The position numbers and the translations under genes are program-made. A DNA stretch of 5,343 nucleotides from Bacteroidota bacterium (GTDB lineage Bacteria; Bacteroidota; Bacteroidia; B-17B0; Aurantibacillaceae). The notes under the pieces were generated by a model. That model had not been told where the DNA came from. It searched no databases and saw only the letters and a program-made list of their open reading frames with translations. This document shows, piece after piece, positions 4,954 through 5,343 of this stretch (positions are counted from its first letter, which is position 1; each line of letters opens with the position of its first letter). The stretch spans positions 1 to 5,343 of the forward strand of contig CANJJP010000149.1 in the NCBI GenBank assembly GCA_947474485.1, read 5' to 3'.

Positions 4954-5343
4954 ATGGCCGAAGTATCGGAAAAACAAGAAACTAGCTTTGACGTTGAAGA
5001 AACAGTTGGTAAAGCTGAAATGTTTTTTGAGAAAAACAAAAAAATGATTGGTTATGTAGGTGCTGCAATTGCCGTATTAACAACTGCAATTATTACTTAC
5101 AAAATGTGGTATATACCTGAGCAAAACAAAGAGGCGCAAGCTCAAATGTACATGGCTCAATCGTTATTTGATAAAGATTCGTTAAACCTTGCATTAAAAG
5201 GTGGAAACTATAACTCAACAACTTTTACAGGTTTAGAAGAAATTGCAGATAACTATGGAAGCACTCCATCTGGAAAAGTTGCTGAGTATATGGTTGGTGT
5301 AGCTTTATTAAACCAAGGTAAGTATCAAGATGCAATTGATCAT
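4954..5343 (+). CDS. Single-pass membrane protein, TPR-like (YfgM-type), 3' end missing
   Basis: The open frame from ATG 4954 runs 130 codons to the window edge without a stop. It begins MAEVSEKQETSFDVEETVGK, a short acidic cytoplasmic segment. A basic stretch (KNKK, 27-30) and one hydrophobic span follow (about 31-54, MIGYVGAAIAVLTTAIITYK then MWYI). The remainder is soluble and helical, with alanine-rich pairs such as EAQAQMYMAQSLFDKDSLNLALKG and VAEYMVGVALLNQGKYQDAI, the latter resembling a TPR helix pair. This matches the layout of a Bacteroidota family usually annotated as tetratricopeptide repeat protein, anchored by one N-terminal helix with the repeats outside the cytoplasm, similar in plan to YfgM, a periplasmic chaperone-linked protein. 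The function is not established. The start is supported by a promoter at 4904-4932 and an AAGGA at 4946-4950. It is divergent from recF. Confidence 0.85.
   Translation, partial: MAEVSEKQETSFDVEETVGKAEMFFEKNKKMIGYVGAAIAVLTTAIITYKMWYIPEQNKEAQAQMYMAQSLFDKDSLNLALKGGNYNSTTFTGLEEIADNYGSTPSGKVAEYMVGVALLNQGKYQDAIDH

Overview
The window looks like Bacteroidota (Bacteroidetes) chromosome. The DNA is AT-rich. The two best promoters carry the phylum's TAnnTTTG-type -7 element with a TTG at about -33. Shine-Dalgarno sequences are almost absent. The neighbourhood acpP-fabF-rnc, and recF next to a DUF721 gene and a membrane-anchored repeat protein, also fits this phylum. Genus cannot be read from the sequence.

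Layout. (1) Positions 1-890, plus strand: the 3' end of an adenylation-domain (NRPS/DltA-type) enzyme cut by the window edge, then a small dedicated carrier protein. This is the tail of an accessory activation-and-carrier pathway. (2) Positions 891-1120: a non-coding gap ending in a strong-looking promoter. (3) Positions 1121-3372, plus strand: a tight housekeeping operon of acpP (fatty-acid ACP), fabF (3-oxoacyl-ACP synthase II) and rnc (RNase III, TTG start). (4) Positions 3397-4792, minus strand and convergent with rnc: recF followed by a DUF721/DciA-like gene that overlaps it by 8 bp. (5) Positions 4793-4953: a divergent regulatory region with a promoter on each side, a perfect 8+8 bp inverted repeat and a 12-bp direct repeat. 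(6) Positions 4954-5343, plus strand: the 5' part of a single-pass membrane protein resembling Bacteroidota TPR proteins, cut by the window end.

How the genes work together. AcpP carries the growing acyl chain that FabF elongates, and rnc is probably co-transcribed with them. RecF binds DNA at gaps and stalled forks, and the DUF721 protein belongs to a family linked to replicative helicase loading, so the minus-strand pair looks like a replication and repair unit. The adenylation enzyme probably activates an amino or other carboxylic acid and loads it on the carrier encoded 17 bp downstream. The final use of that group (cell-surface decoration or a small molecule) is not visible here.

Most of the window is conserved core genome. 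The parts most worth a second look are the truncated adenylation/carrier pair, the repeat-rich divergent promoter region at 4793-4953, and the near-leaderless recF start. I found no CRISPR array, tRNA, rRNA, insertion sequence or phage gene.
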